The notes: generated by a model from the letters alone, not told the origin. Numbered from the stretch's first letter, positions 12,801 to 24,404 are shown. The stretch: 64,000 nucleotides of DNA from Fasciola hepatica (GCA_948099385.1 CANUEZ040000129.1:5704001-5768000); one strand, 5' to 3'. Numbers and translations: made by a program.

Positions 12801-15800
12801 TCCAAACCAGTTAAACAATATTGAGCTTCGGTCCTCATCGGATACACCTCCGTCAGTTACGAGGCAATGCCATCTTTCTCAGGAATCCTATCTAAATAGG
12901 TTTCACGTCGCCTCTGATTGCTTTCATCTCATTTATGTTGGTCAAAATCGACTATTTCTCATGCCATATGGGTACGAAAATGACAACTTCGAGTGAGCAC
13001 GTGGCTTCAGTAGTAACTTGCGGACCCCTAGTATGACGGACAACACAGCTTTACTAGAGCAATTACCTTTGTGTTTTGAACAACTCAAATAATTAGGGTT
13101 TACTTTCCTCGCTGTGATGAAGGTTTTCCCATGAACTGCTGTTGAAGCGCATGCAAGAAAAAGTGGAAACCTGATGGGTGGATCAATCTAGCTAAGTAAC
13201 AGAAACTTACTCAAATTTGCTCGAAAATTGCGCGCATGGTTAAACCCCATGAAGTGGACTTACTCGTTTGTTTCATAAAATTATGCGCATTCGATTAAAT
13301 TGTTTCCCGCAACCTGACGTTACTTCTCCTCTCATTCAGATCAAGGACGTAAGTGACAACTGCATATATGGTTCAGTGTGGAACAATTTTCATCGCAGTT
13401 TAAAATCCCAGTTGAGGTCACGTGTTCGTAATATTCCAAGATTTTCAACAAAATTCTTCCACTCGATCCTACGTTGAACAGTAAAATACTCAATAATATT
13501 ATGTAATCACCGGTAATGTGTTCGATATTTCACTGCAAAATACACAACTGATTTATCCCCATTCATCTTACCTTCTGCGAACCGTAGAATATTAATATGG
13601 AAGTGAAGAAATTACATACTAATAATCTTCTGTTGATTCCAGTATGGAATTGGAACAGCGAAACAAGAACGGACGTTTCTCCCATCGCATCAAACTATCG
13701 TTTATTAGGATTCATAGCGCACATCGGTGTGATATTGGACGACCGCAATGATTGGATGACATGAAAACTTTAACCGAACCCATCACGTAGTCGTATGTGT
13801 ACTAGTAACGACTTCATTGCGGATTGCAATTACTGATTATGACAATGGATGCACGTACATTCTGTCGTAATACTTAAATCCAAATGTGCAACATCCAATC
13901 CATCACTTTTACAAAATCCTACGGGAACCCATCATTCTTCGATATTGCCTTACGATAATACCATCAGAAACTGGATTTGTGTATCGATAAAAGCTAAGGA
14001 AATATTTTGTTTTGTAATTATATAACATGTGTTACCCTCATGTCCTACGCACTTGATTTCAGCACAAGGACGTAAGCTTGATTTTGACGCTGAAGTCTAC
14101 TTTTTCCGTATTTATATTGCATTCATGTCGAAACACACGTAATTGCTAGACTGGTCAATGCAGTGATTATCTCATTATGTCTATTTGATTCTCTCGCGTT
14201 TGCACTATATATCTGTCATACGCGTTGGCTTACCAACATCTCACGACGTCTCAGTCATCCAATCAACGAAACGTCTGTTCGTATGCGCTGTGATTGAACG
14301 GAGACCTGCATGCATAGTTAGTAATGTGAATCACGAATGAACGTCTTCAATCAGTAAGTGTTTCTCTCGATTGGTGCTATTTCGATCCTGTCGAATTTCT
14401 AGACTCACAAATTTCTGGAAGGCTTGTGAACGAGTGGAGGTTATTCTGATATTCGTAATTTGGTATTTGAAAATTTGTGTTCGAAGTCGTCTTTTGCCAA
14501 TTGTCAATGTCACGATCGTTACATTTATTTTCAGCACCAGGACGTAAGCCCAATCAAAATGCCATCCTTTCTCCTGGATGTTGTTTGTCAGAAGATGCAT
14601 CACAATAACTCAAACAGTTATAGAATATCAGAAAGCAAGGCGTATGCGAACATATGTTTACGGTGATTCCATTCTCAACCCAATTACAATCACATTCATA
14701 TGAGACAAAATAAGGGGAGGAAAAGGACACATTTAGTCAGTTAGTCAATAAGCCAGTCAGTCAGTCAGTCAGTCAGTCAATCAATCGATCGATTGGTTAG
14801 CCGACTATTCGATAGATGAACAGGGGACATGGTAAAATCACGTGTCATCGTCAGAGGCCTGGATTGGCATCACATTCGAGAATGACGTCAACGACCTTTG
14901 GCCATGGAAGCTCAAGTGCTTGGACCAGCTTCTAATTTGAACAAATTTTGTGCCGCAGATTCCGGATGCTGATTGCCTCGGCCGTCGCTAATTTGTTGTA
15001 TATGACCGATTTTGACTCATCCGGTTGAATTCTGTATAGGACACTGAACGATGTAGCCAGATCAACCTTGTGGCTTGTGTCTAACAGATGAGCGAGAATG
15101 GCGCTCGATTCAGCTCATATTCCTCTATGTTGAAGCCGACGTAGTTGATGCCCTTTCATGCCTTTGTATAAATAGCTTGTCGTTCGAAATGAGTTGGCAT
15201 ACTGTCTACAATGACATGCGTTTTACCCGGTATATCAAGAGATGTTCATCATCTTGCCGAACACATTGGAATAGACATAATGAAACATATGATTCGAATG
15301 AATACTGAATGATTTATTCTATTTGCAACACGCGTGTACAGAGTAAACGTGGAGAATCGAAAACAAAATCCATTCCATTCAGGCTGCACGGGAAGGTTTC
15401 ATAGTTCACAGAAAGGTAACTGTGGACGAAGATTATTAGGTTAGGGATTTAGAATGTAGTGCCGGTGTTCGAGGGTCATTGTAAAACCGCCTCAACAATT
15501 TCACATTCGTATCTGGCCATGTAGATAACTGATATGAAACCACTGTAGTGATGCAGCACGAGGACGTAATTACATTTTATACAAGACATCCTTCATCGTT
15601 CCTGTTAAACGTTCCCTTTATCCGAGCTGCCTGCATGCGCTTCATCTAACATACTGGGAACGGGAACAAAATTAGTATGTCACCAGTGTGAGATATTCAT
15701 ATCCAGGACTTCAGCGAACCCTGTCAAGTGGTTTAACCAATAGTATTGAGTGGTTGCTGTGGCGAGCGTCCAGCGAAAATAAACCCCAATTAGTCCTAAT

Positions 15801-16495
15801 TAATTGTTATGATAATCCTTTGCATTATACATAGTATAACTTTGTACAACTTCGTATTCATATTGTTTTTCCGATTGTCCACTCCATGGCGTATTTGGTC
15901 TCATATTTGCAGCTTACAGACCACAAGGCCCATACTGGCCACAAAACAATCAATATCCTTGTGTGAGTTGAAGCAATTCATGAAGATATTCAACATAATG
16001 TCACCTTCCTCAATTTCCAGTTTTGAATTTTGGAGATGTATTTAAACTGCGCTCACCCTGTGACAATACTGCACCTCTATCCAACTCACTGTCTATTTGA
16101 AAAGCACTTGGAAGTGCCGTCCTAATAATCAACAGAGCCTTTGCACGAGTGGTAGAGATGATGGTCTGTGAAACATATCCTGGTGTGTATCAACCACAGT
16201 GATCTGAATAGCTTGCATATTCAGGCGTTGGAAGTTAAGAAATTCTCTTCTGAGAAGAATCGTTCTTTTGAAGGAGTTTAGTGTTGATCATAATCATTTG
16301 ATCGTTTAACCCAGTGGTATGAATAAGGTGAAGATTCTTCTCACTTTTGGGTTATGGAAAATATTATTGACAACTTGACGTAAATTCTAAACACTCTGGT
16401 TATCAACTACAATAGACCTTATATTATCACGTAGAACCTACTGTGAATTTCTTTTTTTTCGTTTGACATGTATTTTCTTTCCAAAGCAGGACTGA
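6791..16495 (+). CDS. Collagen-like micro-exon gene, copy A1 (decaying)
   Basis: Spliced gene inferred from exons conserved across three copies: a signal-peptide exon, 9-nt micro-exons in phase 1, a 50-nt exon and a terminal exon with the stop. Collagen-like units still encoded are GQG, ILG, PQC, ERG, DQG/HQG, PQG, PPG and PRG. Several lesions suggest decay. Exon 1 has donor GTGATT instead of GTAAGT. Exon 9 has lost its AG acceptor. Exon 15 is missing. Exon 10 has Gly to Cys. Exon 16 has donor GTAATT. Joining exon 5 to exon 6 gives in-frame TAG. In contrast, exon 12 is present twice (11988 and 13340). Because every intron is phase 1, lesions in single micro-exons could be bypassed by skipping, so function cannot be excluded. 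Product: small secreted protein by inference. Confidence 0.6.
7047..7073. repeat. (GT)n microsatellite in A1 intron 1
   Basis: An imperfect GT tract that is essentially absent at the matching place in A2 and A3, so a copy-specific expansion. Confidence 0.85.
7500..8947 (+). CDS. A1 micro-exons 2-6 (Cys/aromatic spacer)
   Basis: Five 9-nt exons, each between AG and GT: e2 7500-7508 GTTCATGTT, e3 8291-8299 GTTTTCTAT, e4 8465-8473 TCCAAAACC, e5 8738-8746 TTTATCGAT, e6 8939-8947 AGAATGGTG. With phase-1 junctions they read GSC, CFL, then a Phe/Leu/Tyr-rich stretch. The e5/e6 junction codon is T|AG, a stop, where A3 has T|GG (Trp). Skipping e5 would make it C|AG (Gln). Confidence 0.65.
9318..15565 (+). 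CDS. A1 micro-exons 7-16 (Pro-X-Gly units)
   Basis: 9-nt exons: e7 9318-9326 GACAAGGCA, e8 9657-9665 TACTTGGTC, e9 10039-10047 TACCTGGAT (acceptor AG mutated to AA), e10 10487-10495 CACAGTGTG, e12a 11988-11996 ATCAAGGAC, e11 12482-12490 AACGTGGAG, e12b 13340-13348 ATCAAGGAC, e13 14063-14071 CACAAGGAC, e14 14535-14543 CACCAGGAC, e16 15557-15565 CACGAGGAC (donor GTAATT). No counterpart of e15 was found between 15310 and 15550. The Gly codon at the third position is kept except in e10 (TGT). Confidence 0.65.
10757..12047 (+). repeat. Tandem duplicate of the e12 region inside A1
   Basis: 10770-11345 closely matches 12605-13185, and 11848-12045 (with micro-exon e12a) matches 13200-13400 (with e12b). 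The second copy lacks about 500 bp present in the first. A2 and A3 have only one copy, so the duplication arose in A1 and places an extra 9-nt exon ahead of e11. Confidence 0.85.
11095..11448 (-). other. Antisense intronic ORF conserved in A2 (117 aa), unrecognised
   Basis: This frame is also open in A2 at 28265-28633 (122 aa) with most residues kept. It lies antisense within the e10-e12 intron region. It is broken in the second A1 duplicate and in A3. No family is recognised, and shared ancestry of the DNA alone could explain its presence, so I do not call it a gene. Confidence 0.15.
12048..12330 (-). mobile_element. tRNA-derived SINE-like insertion, A1 only
   Basis: About 280 bp with no counterpart in A2 or A3, lying between the duplicated e12a flank and the e11 flank. 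On the - strand 12166-12085 folds like a tRNA, with an A-box-like CAGCTCAGCTGG (12156-12145), a B box GTTCGATTCCG (12111-12101), and a five-pair anticodon stem around CCGGTTT. The T stem has a mismatch and the acceptor stem a bulge, so it is a tRNA-like Pol III promoter rather than a working tRNA gene. Confidence 0.6.
14735..14795. repeat. (CAGT)n microsatellite in A1
   Basis: A run of CAGT units with degenerate flanks, also present inverted in A2 at about 26271-26330 with a different unit count. It lies in the intron after e14. Confidence 0.9.
15913..15962 (+). CDS. A1 exon 17: Pro/Tyr/Trp-rich tail
   Basis: 50 nt after TTTGCAG, followed by a consensus donor GTGAGT. In phase 1 it reads PYRPQGPYWPQNNQYPC, with the first codon split. 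Read through without splicing it would end VS-stop at 15971. The conserved donor in all three copies favours splicing to a terminal exon. Confidence 0.7.
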
Positions 16496-16596
16496 GAAGC
16501 CAATCCAAATTTACCAGCAGATGGTATTCAGTTTGCCCAAGTTTTTCTCGGACGGATGGCAAAACTACTATAACCATGTTCATTCGCATTAATAAA
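16490..16596 (+). CDS. A1 terminal exon 18 with stop and poly(A) signal
   Basis: The acceptor TTTTCTTTCCAAAGCAG is followed by GAC TGA. In the phase 0 set by exon 17 this adds Asp and stops at 16495. AATAAA is at 16591-16596. A2 has the same layout, and A3 has GAT TGA and CATAAA. Homology between A1 and A3 fades just after this point, as expected for the end of the transcribed unit. Confidence 0.6.
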
Positions 16597-17249
16597 CACA
16601 GTTTTTGCAATTCTCAAAAACGACTTTTGCAACGATTCGAGGGAGGGAGAGAGAAAGAGAACAGTTCTCAAATAACAGTCTCGATCACTTGGTTATTAGA
16701 ACATTCATAACGTGAATGTGGTCATGAATACAGGTAAAATGACAACGACACATGAAACTATCACATGCATGGGGATGAAAGAAATTCTTGTTTTGAATTC
16801 GGTTATTTGTGTAGGGGAAGAAACTCCTCCTCGAAACAGAGCCCACATATCTCCGTTCGTATTCGATCACAACGACGAGCATAAAGATGAGACAGATTCT
16901 CGATGGAGAGATCTAAGTTATATTTGGTGAATAAATCCAATGAAGCTAGGGTAAAACCATTTCTCATTATCTATTACTGGGTCCACCAAACAGCGTAATC
17001 TGTAACACCTAAAATGAACGTTTCGGAATAAGTGATGGAAATCGGAGATACCGAATTAGTTTATACTTTTGAGTACTCCCTACCCCTCCACCGCCTTATT
17101 TGGGAACCACGGCAGTAAGCTGATGCAGATCGGGAAGGAACATGACATCACTGATATGAGGTAAGATGTCCCATTCATGCACCTGTTGAGTGTCGTGAAA
17201 GGTGGGAGGCGAACAATGAGTTTGCTACAATTATGTTATTGTACACTGA

Positions 17250-17471
17250 TCAATACACTGGGACAAATAGTTGGTTAGAGTCTTTCGATCGAAATAGAGG
17301 TTGATGATAAATTTGAACTTCGAAGACTTTCCGCCGTGCTAGATTCTCCGAGTACAAGGCAAACATATGCACCGGATCTCGGTCACAATGGTTGCATAAA
17401 AATTGAAATTGCGTTCCGTCATCTCTTAGGAGGGAGAGAATAATGAATAGAAAAGCACAAAGTGAAGCCAT
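17250..17471 (-). CDS. Possible small secreted protein (73 aa), A1 copy
   Basis: Starts MASLCAFLFIILSLL, a signal-peptide-like stretch, followed by a soluble region with CNHC. The A2 copy at 23536-23757 encodes the same protein. The two arms are nearly identical here at DNA level, so conservation is weak evidence. No family is recognised, and no splice site or poly(A) signal was assigned. Confidence 0.25.
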   Translation of the reverse strand: MASLCAFLFIILSLLRDDGTQFQFLCNHCDRDPVHMFALYSENLARRKVFEVQIYHQPLFRSKDSNQLFVPVY

Positions 17472-17830
17472 TTTGTCAACAACAACATATGGAAAAACTA
17501 CACGGATGTTGTCGCAATTTGTTACAAAAATTATTTTTCAAAATTGAAGATTTTTATCCCAATTCATATTTTAGTTTCACAACCAATGGAGTGAATGTGT
17601 TATTCGGTATCGGATAGTTTTGCAATATTTAGCGCTACGACGACCAGTAAGCAATCAATAATACGGTTATTCACTCAACATGAGAAAGATATCTGAAGTC
17701 TGAAAGACAGACATTACTACAATAATCGAACACAATGATTTTCGACCCAGTGAAATTATTGCACTAACAACCATTTGCGACTATCCCGATGTCTAGGGCT
17801 ATAAATCTAGCAGTAATTCAGTCTCACTAG

Positions 17831-18115
17831 CTACACGCACGATATGGGCAGAACACGATTACGGGAAATAGAACAAATTCCAATCGAATAACCGTGTTTA
17901 TCGATGATTCGTGGTTCTAAATAATACAACAAACATAAATATAAAGCAAATAAAAGACTTACAGCCAAGTGAGAAACCAAGAACAATGAGCAGTAAACTT
18001 CCGAAAATCGGGACAGCGCAGAAAATAACAACGGTCCACTTAGCAGGCAGCTGAACGTAACTGTAGCGCAGTTCGGTTGCGGTACAGTCATCAAATCAAG
18101 AACCTTTATAGTCAC
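17831..18115 (-). other. Possible membrane-segment exon, A1 copy
   Basis: An open stretch identical in A2 (22892-23176) contains a GTAAGT donor after TTCTCACTTGGCT. One frame upstream of that donor gives a strongly hydrophobic segment (VVIFCAVPIFGSLLLIVLGF) like a transmembrane helix; another frame gives a different hydrophobic peptide. Acceptor and partner exons were not found, so this is only a candidate exon. Confidence 0.2.
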
Positions 18116-18489
18116 GAATCAATAAGTCAAATACAAACGCGTGAATTGGACTGCGGTTGCAATAGTAAAAGGTGTCATTACCAAATAAGTACAAATAAGC
18201 TAAGTCTGTGGAGTAAACAAGAGTATGTGCCAACATGAATGGGCGAATCCGGCACTAGATCTGTTAATGCCGTTGACGTGTGACGGAAATGGTGGCGTGT
18301 ACTGACAGAAAGGCTAAGACTGGGAGTTCGAGCCTCTGCTCGGCAGTACAAATGAAACACTCAGAAAGATTATATAACAGTAGAAGTGTAGACCTTTGGG
18401 GAAACAATGTTATGAATAAATATTTGAAATGTTCATGTAATGTTAAGCACCATGAAACTCGAGAGCAAACTGATGTGATACCTCAGAAA

Positions 18490-18985
18490 CAGAGAATATA
18501 CATCACGAATGTATGCGGTTCAAGACGCTTGTACTCACTACTAATGGGTAACTAAGTAGAAAGCAGAAGAACAGATTTTAATTACGAATAGTAATTAACA
18601 CAACCATCGCGTTGAACTTTAAACTAATCTACTCAACTTCCAAATCATTCCTCAAACTTCACTGCGTTTACCGGAAATATCAATTGATTTTCCCAACCTA
18701 CGGCATTTCATTGTCCAGGACATTTTCCTGAAAGAAAACGCCAATACTATATATGTGAAGTTAAATGAAGAAAGCGTGATACGCACCCGAAAGTGTATAT
18801 TCAGTTGGTACATAACCACTGAGCTGCTAAAAACAGTAATAGGTAAGCGGCAATGGGGAACATTTATACTCATCGAAATGAGTTACGAAAATCGGTGGTG
18901 ATAGAGTATCAATTGGTGAGTAAAATGTCTGAGGTAAGGAACTACAGAGTATTTATATGCTCTAGTGCAAACAAACAAATGTTCT
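18490..18985. other. About 480 bp present in A1, absent in A2
   Basis: The A2 counterpart near 22500-22530 joins the two flanks directly. No terminal repeats or coding features are recognised. It is either an insertion in A1 or a deletion in A2. Confidence 0.6.
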
Positions 18986-19143
18986 TTTCAGGACTGAGCA
19001 GTAGATGTGGATATGCAAATGCTAAGATTGGAATGAAGGGTTTCACTGCTGTCTCCCAAGATCTTACACGAGAAATTCAAACATGTCTTGTGAGGTTGCT
19101 TTGTGATAAAGTGGATAAGTAGGTCGTAGGTGATGCCACGATG

Positions 19144-19621
19144 TCAACACGAATGTTTAGAGGACCTGACGACAATTCTGGAATAATTCGCAAGCAGTTT
19201 GTTGAATATGATAGGAAAGTATGGAATCAATGTGGAGGGATGCATGAAGATGCGAAGCGTCTTTTTAAATGAAGTGAGATGGGAAGTGATCTTGGCCGTA
19301 TTACGTAAAATGTGGGTGGTCGAACATTCCGGAGAACTGCCGTGATAGGGCAAGGTCACAGCTCATGATAACACCGGAGTACTTGACGGACGATACTCTT
19401 TGTAGTGAGTCTCCACTGATGACCAAGTTTGGATTGGATACCATTAGGTAGGAGTGTTGATGGGTCTATTGGAGACAAAATAAAACGTCACAGCACTTTG
19501 GGGGATTCGTCCACAAATTTCCACCTGAAGACCAGTTGACGAGCTCAGATACCCTTCGTTGTAGGAGAGGAAATGTGGTTGGGTTGGTAGAGTTGGGCAT
19601 TCCAAAAGTCACATCATCCAC
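19144..19621 (-). mobile_element. 3' end of a CR1/L2-like LINE, A1 copy
   Basis: Inverted copy of 21865-22342. Translated pieces match the region after the YADD motif of non-LTR reverse transcriptases. It stops exactly at the palindrome boundary, whereas on the A2 side the same LINE continues into the spacer, so the LINE was present before the arm was copied. Confidence 0.7.
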
Positions 19622-21000
19622 ATGCAGAAGCACTGATGTAAGATGTGGACCAAAATGTGGGCCACGAAGCCATGAGTATTCGTCTCTACAATCTTCCCAT
19701 GTGGGTTCAAATCAGTTGATGCAGGAACTTATGCTTCCGTGGTCCACGTGCAACCACTCTAACATTCTAAACTGAGATCAATTTCACATGCACACATGCA
19801 CATGCTAAGACAGATTTGGATTATAATTCTCCGTTCTTATTTCGTGAGCCATATATTTTGTTATGTACTGGGATGAGTACGAAGGACTGAAAACCAGCTT
19901 GTTCGCTAGATCTTCGAAACACTTCAATTCTGATAAGAATCAGATCTGAATAATTGATAAGAAATAAAATGAAGAGAATTTCCAGAACACTACACGATTA
20001 TTGCCCCGAACATCGAGCTGGTTGGAAAAAGTACAATAAGGAAGTTATCTTTGTCAACTTTGTGCTTAGCAGTTATTATAAGATCCAAGGTTTGATCAAT
20101 AATCGGAAAATCAAGCGAATTAACAGATTTTTTCCACGAACGGGAGTATAATAAACTGATTGTCATTTTGCCACGAGAAACCTGCCTCCACACGGATACC
20201 GATTTGGGTACCTTCCGCGTCGACTGCCCGGCTTCGTACAGTAAATGTGGCGAAGACGTCATTACTTTTGTCGGTGAACAACCGTGTCATCGGACGGAAG
20301 AATCTCATATGTTCCACATCTCACATCAGTGCTTCTGCAGTAGACTACAAACCCAAACACTTTTACAATTCTTGTTAAAATTTACATGGGCCTAATGAAT
20401 TCTCCGAAATTCCCAACACAGATCTACCGAATTTTGTTGGTTCTTCTTTATGTGTTTCCAGCAGCAACTTTACCAAGTTCGATGTGCGACTGCCCACCTC
20501 CCTTGGCCTGACCCAAATTGTTGCCTTCCATATCAGACTTGATCACTAGCTCGATCTTAGTCTTGATAATAATCCAGACTTGTTTCATATTGCCAGACAC
20601 CCTCCAATCGGCTGTTCTGAGAATTTAATTTAAAAGGTTCCCGTAATGATTAACCCCAACATCAGACATACACGTTTCACTCAAAGTAATGGTTGTTAAT
20701 TAAACAGTCGACAATGTCAACCAGAAATCCTCGCGTGACTCAGCATTACGGTTGACAACACTGATTTCAGCATATTTCTCAATCAGACCCCTCGTTGTTT
20801 TGGGATTCCTTAACTAAATAATTTAACGTTTGCCCTTGTTCGTCCAACCCGACCTTTATTCTTTCATTGAGGTAAAACAGTAGCGTGGTACAAAGTAGCG
20901 CGCCTTCAACATCAGAGACCGCGGTACAATGATAAATCTATCAAAATCTATCGAAACCGAGCTTCAAAAACGAAACGCTGGGTACGTCCCATCACCAACT
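19622..21000. other. Left part of spacer S, no gene seen
   Basis: Single-copy within the window. Only short frames, none recognisable. It separates the convergent copies A1 and A2. Confidence 0.5.
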
Positions 21001-22345
21001 ATCAGCAAAATTTCAGGAAGAGATGGAGGATGATTGTGCACCTAAGCGATGCTAATTCTGGAAAACGGCCAACTTCAGAATATGCTGGTGAAATAAATCG
21101 TTACTTTACTGCCAACTCATGCCCATTGGTCAAACGAAAAGGCTATTCTAATTTTCATCTGAGACCTGCAACAAAGAGCATCACCTCCTTGGACGCATAC
21201 AAACAGCTTACTCACCCAAGTGCAAACAAAGCAAGCTAAATACATTTCCTACAACGGATCCTGTTGAAAAAATTTGCAATCTTATTAGCCCTCGGAATGC
21301 CTGATCTCTCTGACTTATGCTGAAATGGCTATACTGTTCCAGATCTTTGCGAAGTGGCTTCTGGCACCCCAGTAGCTGAAATGAGTAAACCTAAAGACGT
21401 CCAATAGCTTGCATATCGGGAGCTTTCAAAGTGTTTGAAAATACTATACTGAAAAGAATGTCGGCCTAGACTGACGGGATTGACTCCAAGCAAATATTTT
21501 ATCGCCGATGAAGACCAACCACTGATGTTCTAGCACTTTACCTCCGCTGTTTTATCGTACATCGATGACAACAGTTAGGTAGTTAGGTTCGATTTCTTTG
21601 AACATATTGACGCATTCAATCTTGTTGTTAGATCAAATTTACTTCATGTACTTGCTGACTCGGGCATCAATATTTCTAACATTCATCTCTTGTCGAACTC
21701 ATTCACAAATCAACAACATTTTACACGATACAATGGCCGAACTTCTTCCGTGGGCCGCTCCATTCAAGGCGTTCCTAAGGATGCCGTCCAATCACTGTTG
21801 TTGTTCTCTGCTTATATTTATATCATCAATGCTCGTTTTTTATGGTTGACTCCTTATTCAACACGTGGATGATGTGACTTTTGGAATGCCCAACTCTACC
21901 AACCCAACCACATTTCCTCTCCTACAACGAAGGGTATCTGAGCTCGTCAACTGGTCTTCAGGTGGAAATTTGTGGACGAATCCCCCAAAGTGCTGTGACG
22001 TTTTATTTTGTCTCCAATAGACCCATCAACACTCCTACCTAATGGTATCCAATCCAAACTTGGTCATCAGTGGAGACTCACTACAAAGAGTATCGTCCGT
22101 CAAGTACTCCGGTGTTATCATGAGCTGTGACCTTGCCCTATCACGGCAGTTCTCCGGAATGTTCGACCACCCACATTTTACGTAATACGGCCAAGATCAC
22201 TTCCCATCTCACTTCATTTAAAAAGACGCTTCGCATCTTCATGCATCCCTCCACATTGATTCCATACTTTCCTATCATATTCAACAAACTGCTTGCGAAT
22301 TATTCCAGAATTGTCGTCAGGTCCTCTAAACATTCGTGTTGACAT
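21000..22345 (+). mobile_element. Decayed CR1/L2-like LINE reverse transcriptase
   Basis: The + strand, across shifted frames, gives ordered reverse transcriptase signatures. These are a segment ending HPSANKAS near 21220, KKFAILLALGMPDLSDLC near 21300, FDFFEHIDAFNLVVRSNLL near 21600 (the AFD-type box), FTNQQHFTRYNGRTSS near 21720, and GVPKDAVQSLLLFSAYI near 21775 (the PQG-type box). A C-terminal segment lies at 22127-22342. Many stops and frameshifts show it is dead. The part after 21865 lies in palindrome arm A2. Confidence 0.75.
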
Positions 22346-22891
22346 CGTGGCATCACCTACGACCTACTTATCCACTTTATCACAAAGCAACCTAACAAGA
22401 CATGTTTGAATTTCTCGTGTAAGATCTTGGGAGACAGCAGTGAAACCCTTCATTCCAATCTTAGCATTTGCATATCCACATCTACTGCTCGGTCCTGAAA
22501 CGAACATTTGTTCTCTGTTTATAAGGTATCACATCAGTTTGCTCTCGAGTTTCATGGTGCTTAACATTACATGAACATTTCAAATATTTATTCATAACAT
22601 TGTTTCCCCAAAGGTCTACACTTCTACTGTTATATAATCTTTCTGAGTGTTTCATTTGTACTGCCGAGCAGAGGCTCGAACTCCCAGTCTTAGCCTTTCT
22701 GTCAGTACACGCCACCATTTCCGTCACACGTCAACGGCATTAACAGATCTAGTGCCGGATTCGCCCATTCATGTTGGCACATACTCTTGTTTACTCCACA
22801 GACTTAGCTTATTTGTACTTATTTGGTAATGACACCTTTTACTATTGCAACCGCAGTCCAATTCACGCGTTTGTATTTGACTTATTGATTC

Positions 22892-23176
22892 GTGACTATA
22901 AAGGTTCTTGATTTGATGACTGTACCGCAACCGAACTGCGCTACAGTTACGTTCAGCTGCCTGCTAAGTGGACCGTTGTTATTTTCTGCGCTGTCCCGAT
23001 TTTCGGAAGTTTACTGCTCATTGTTCTTGGTTTCTCACTTGGCTGTAAGTCTTTTATTTGCTTTATATTTATGTTTGTTGTATTATTTAGAACCACGAAT
23101 CATCGATAAACACGGTTATTCGATTGGAATTTGTTCTATTTCCCGTAATCGTGTTCTGCCCATATCGTGCGTGTAG
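22892..23176 (+). other. Possible membrane-segment exon, A2 copy
   Basis: Same sequence as 17831-18115 in inverse orientation, with a GTAAGT donor at 23045. Candidate only. Confidence 0.2.
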
Positions 23177-23535
23177 CTAGTGAGACTGAATTACTGCTAG
23201 ATTTATAGCCCTAGACATCGGGATAGTCGCAAATGGTTGTTAGTGCAATAATTTCACTGGGTCGAAAATCATTGTGTTCGATTATTGTAGTAATGTCTGT
23301 CTTTCAGACTTCAGATATCTTTCTCATGTTGAGTGAATAACCGTATTATTGATTGCTTACTGGTCGTCGTAGCGCTAAATATTGCAAAACTATCCGATAC
23401 CGAATAACACATTCACTCCATTGGTTGTGAAACTAAAATATGAATTGGGATAAAAATCTTCAATTTTGAAAAATAATTTTTGTAACAAATTGCGACAACA
23501 TCCGTGTAGTTTTTCCATATGTTGTTGTTGACAAA

Positions 23536-23757
23536 ATGGCTTCACTTTGTGCTTTTCTATTCATTATTCTCTCCCTCCTAAGAGATGACGGAACGCAATT
23601 TCAATTTTTATGCAACCATTGTGACCGAGATCCGGTGCATATGTTTGCCTTGTACTCGGAGAATCTAGCACGGCGGAAAGTCTTCGAAGTTCAAATTTAT
23701 CATCAACCTCTATTTCGATCGAAAGACTCTAACCAACTATTTGTCCCAGTGTATTGA
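23536..23757 (+). CDS. Possible small secreted protein (73 aa), A2 copy
   Basis: Same 73-residue frame as at 17250-17471, beginning with a hydrophobic signal-like segment. No family is recognised, and expression evidence would be needed. Confidence 0.25.
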   Translation: MASLCAFLFIILSLLRDDGTQFQFLCNHCDRDPVHMFALYSENLARRKVFEVQIYHQPLFRSKDSNQLFVPVY

Positions 23758-24404
23758 TCAGTGTACAATAACATAATTGTAGCAAACTCATTGTTCGCCT
23801 CCCACCTTTCACGACACTCAACAGGTGCATGAATGGGACATCTTACCTCATATCAGTGATGTCATGTTCCTTCCCGATCTGCATCAGCTTACTGCCGTGG
23901 TTCCCAAATAAGGCGGTGGAGGGGTAGGGAGTACTCAAAAGTATAAACTAATTCGGTATCTCCGATTTCCATCACTTATTCCGAAACGTTCATTTTAGGT
24001 GTTACAGATTACGCTGTTTGGTGGACCCAGTAATAGATAATGAGAATTGGTTTTACCCTAGCTTCATTGGATTTCTTCACCAAATATAACTTAGATCTCT
24101 CCATCGAGAGTCTGTCTCATCTTTATGCTCGTCGTTATGCTCGAATACGAACGGAGATATGTGGGCTCTGTTTCGATGAGGAGTTTCTTCCCCTACACAA
24201 ATAACCGAATTCAAAACAAGAATTTCTTTCATCCCCATGCATGTGATAGTTTCATGTGTCGTTGTCATTTTACCTGTATTCATGACCACATTCACGTTAT
24301 GAATGTTCTAATAACCAAGTGATCGAGACTGTTATTTGAGAACTGTTCTCTCTCCCTCTCTCGAATCGTTGCAAAAGTCGTTTTTGAGAATTGCAAAAAC
24401 TGTG

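Larger units (their letters stand above)
16600..19140. other. 3' flank of copy A1, no firm gene
   Basis: Nearly identical in inverted orientation to about 22345-24400 in A2. It holds the two uncertain short reading frames listed next and an A1-only insertion at about 18490-18985. The rest shows nothing recognisable. Confidence 0.5.
5683..19621 (+). repeat. Arm A1: first copy of the 13-14 kb inverted duplication
   Basis: Homologous in inverted orientation to 21865-34920 (A2) and in direct orientation to about 39863-50035 (A3). The inner boundary against A2 is sharp: similarity ends at 19621 / 21865, placing the palindrome centre near 20743. The arm carries the whole collagen-like micro-exon gene plus 3' flank ending in a piece of a LINE. 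Relative to A2 and A3 it has its own insertions (tandem duplication at 10.8-12.3 kb, and about 480 bp at 18.49-18.98 kb) and lacks micro-exon 15. Confidence 0.9.

Noticed and set aside
14735..14795. Regular CAGT repeats, considered as a CRISPR-like or functional repeat array
   Set aside because: Simple 4-nt microsatellite without spacers, in a eukaryotic intron.
15913..15971. Exon 17 as the terminal coding exon ending Val-Ser-stop
   Set aside because: Possible, but a consensus GTGAGT donor conserved in three copies, a good downstream acceptor with conserved GAY TGA, and a poly(A) signal beyond it favour splicing to exon 18.
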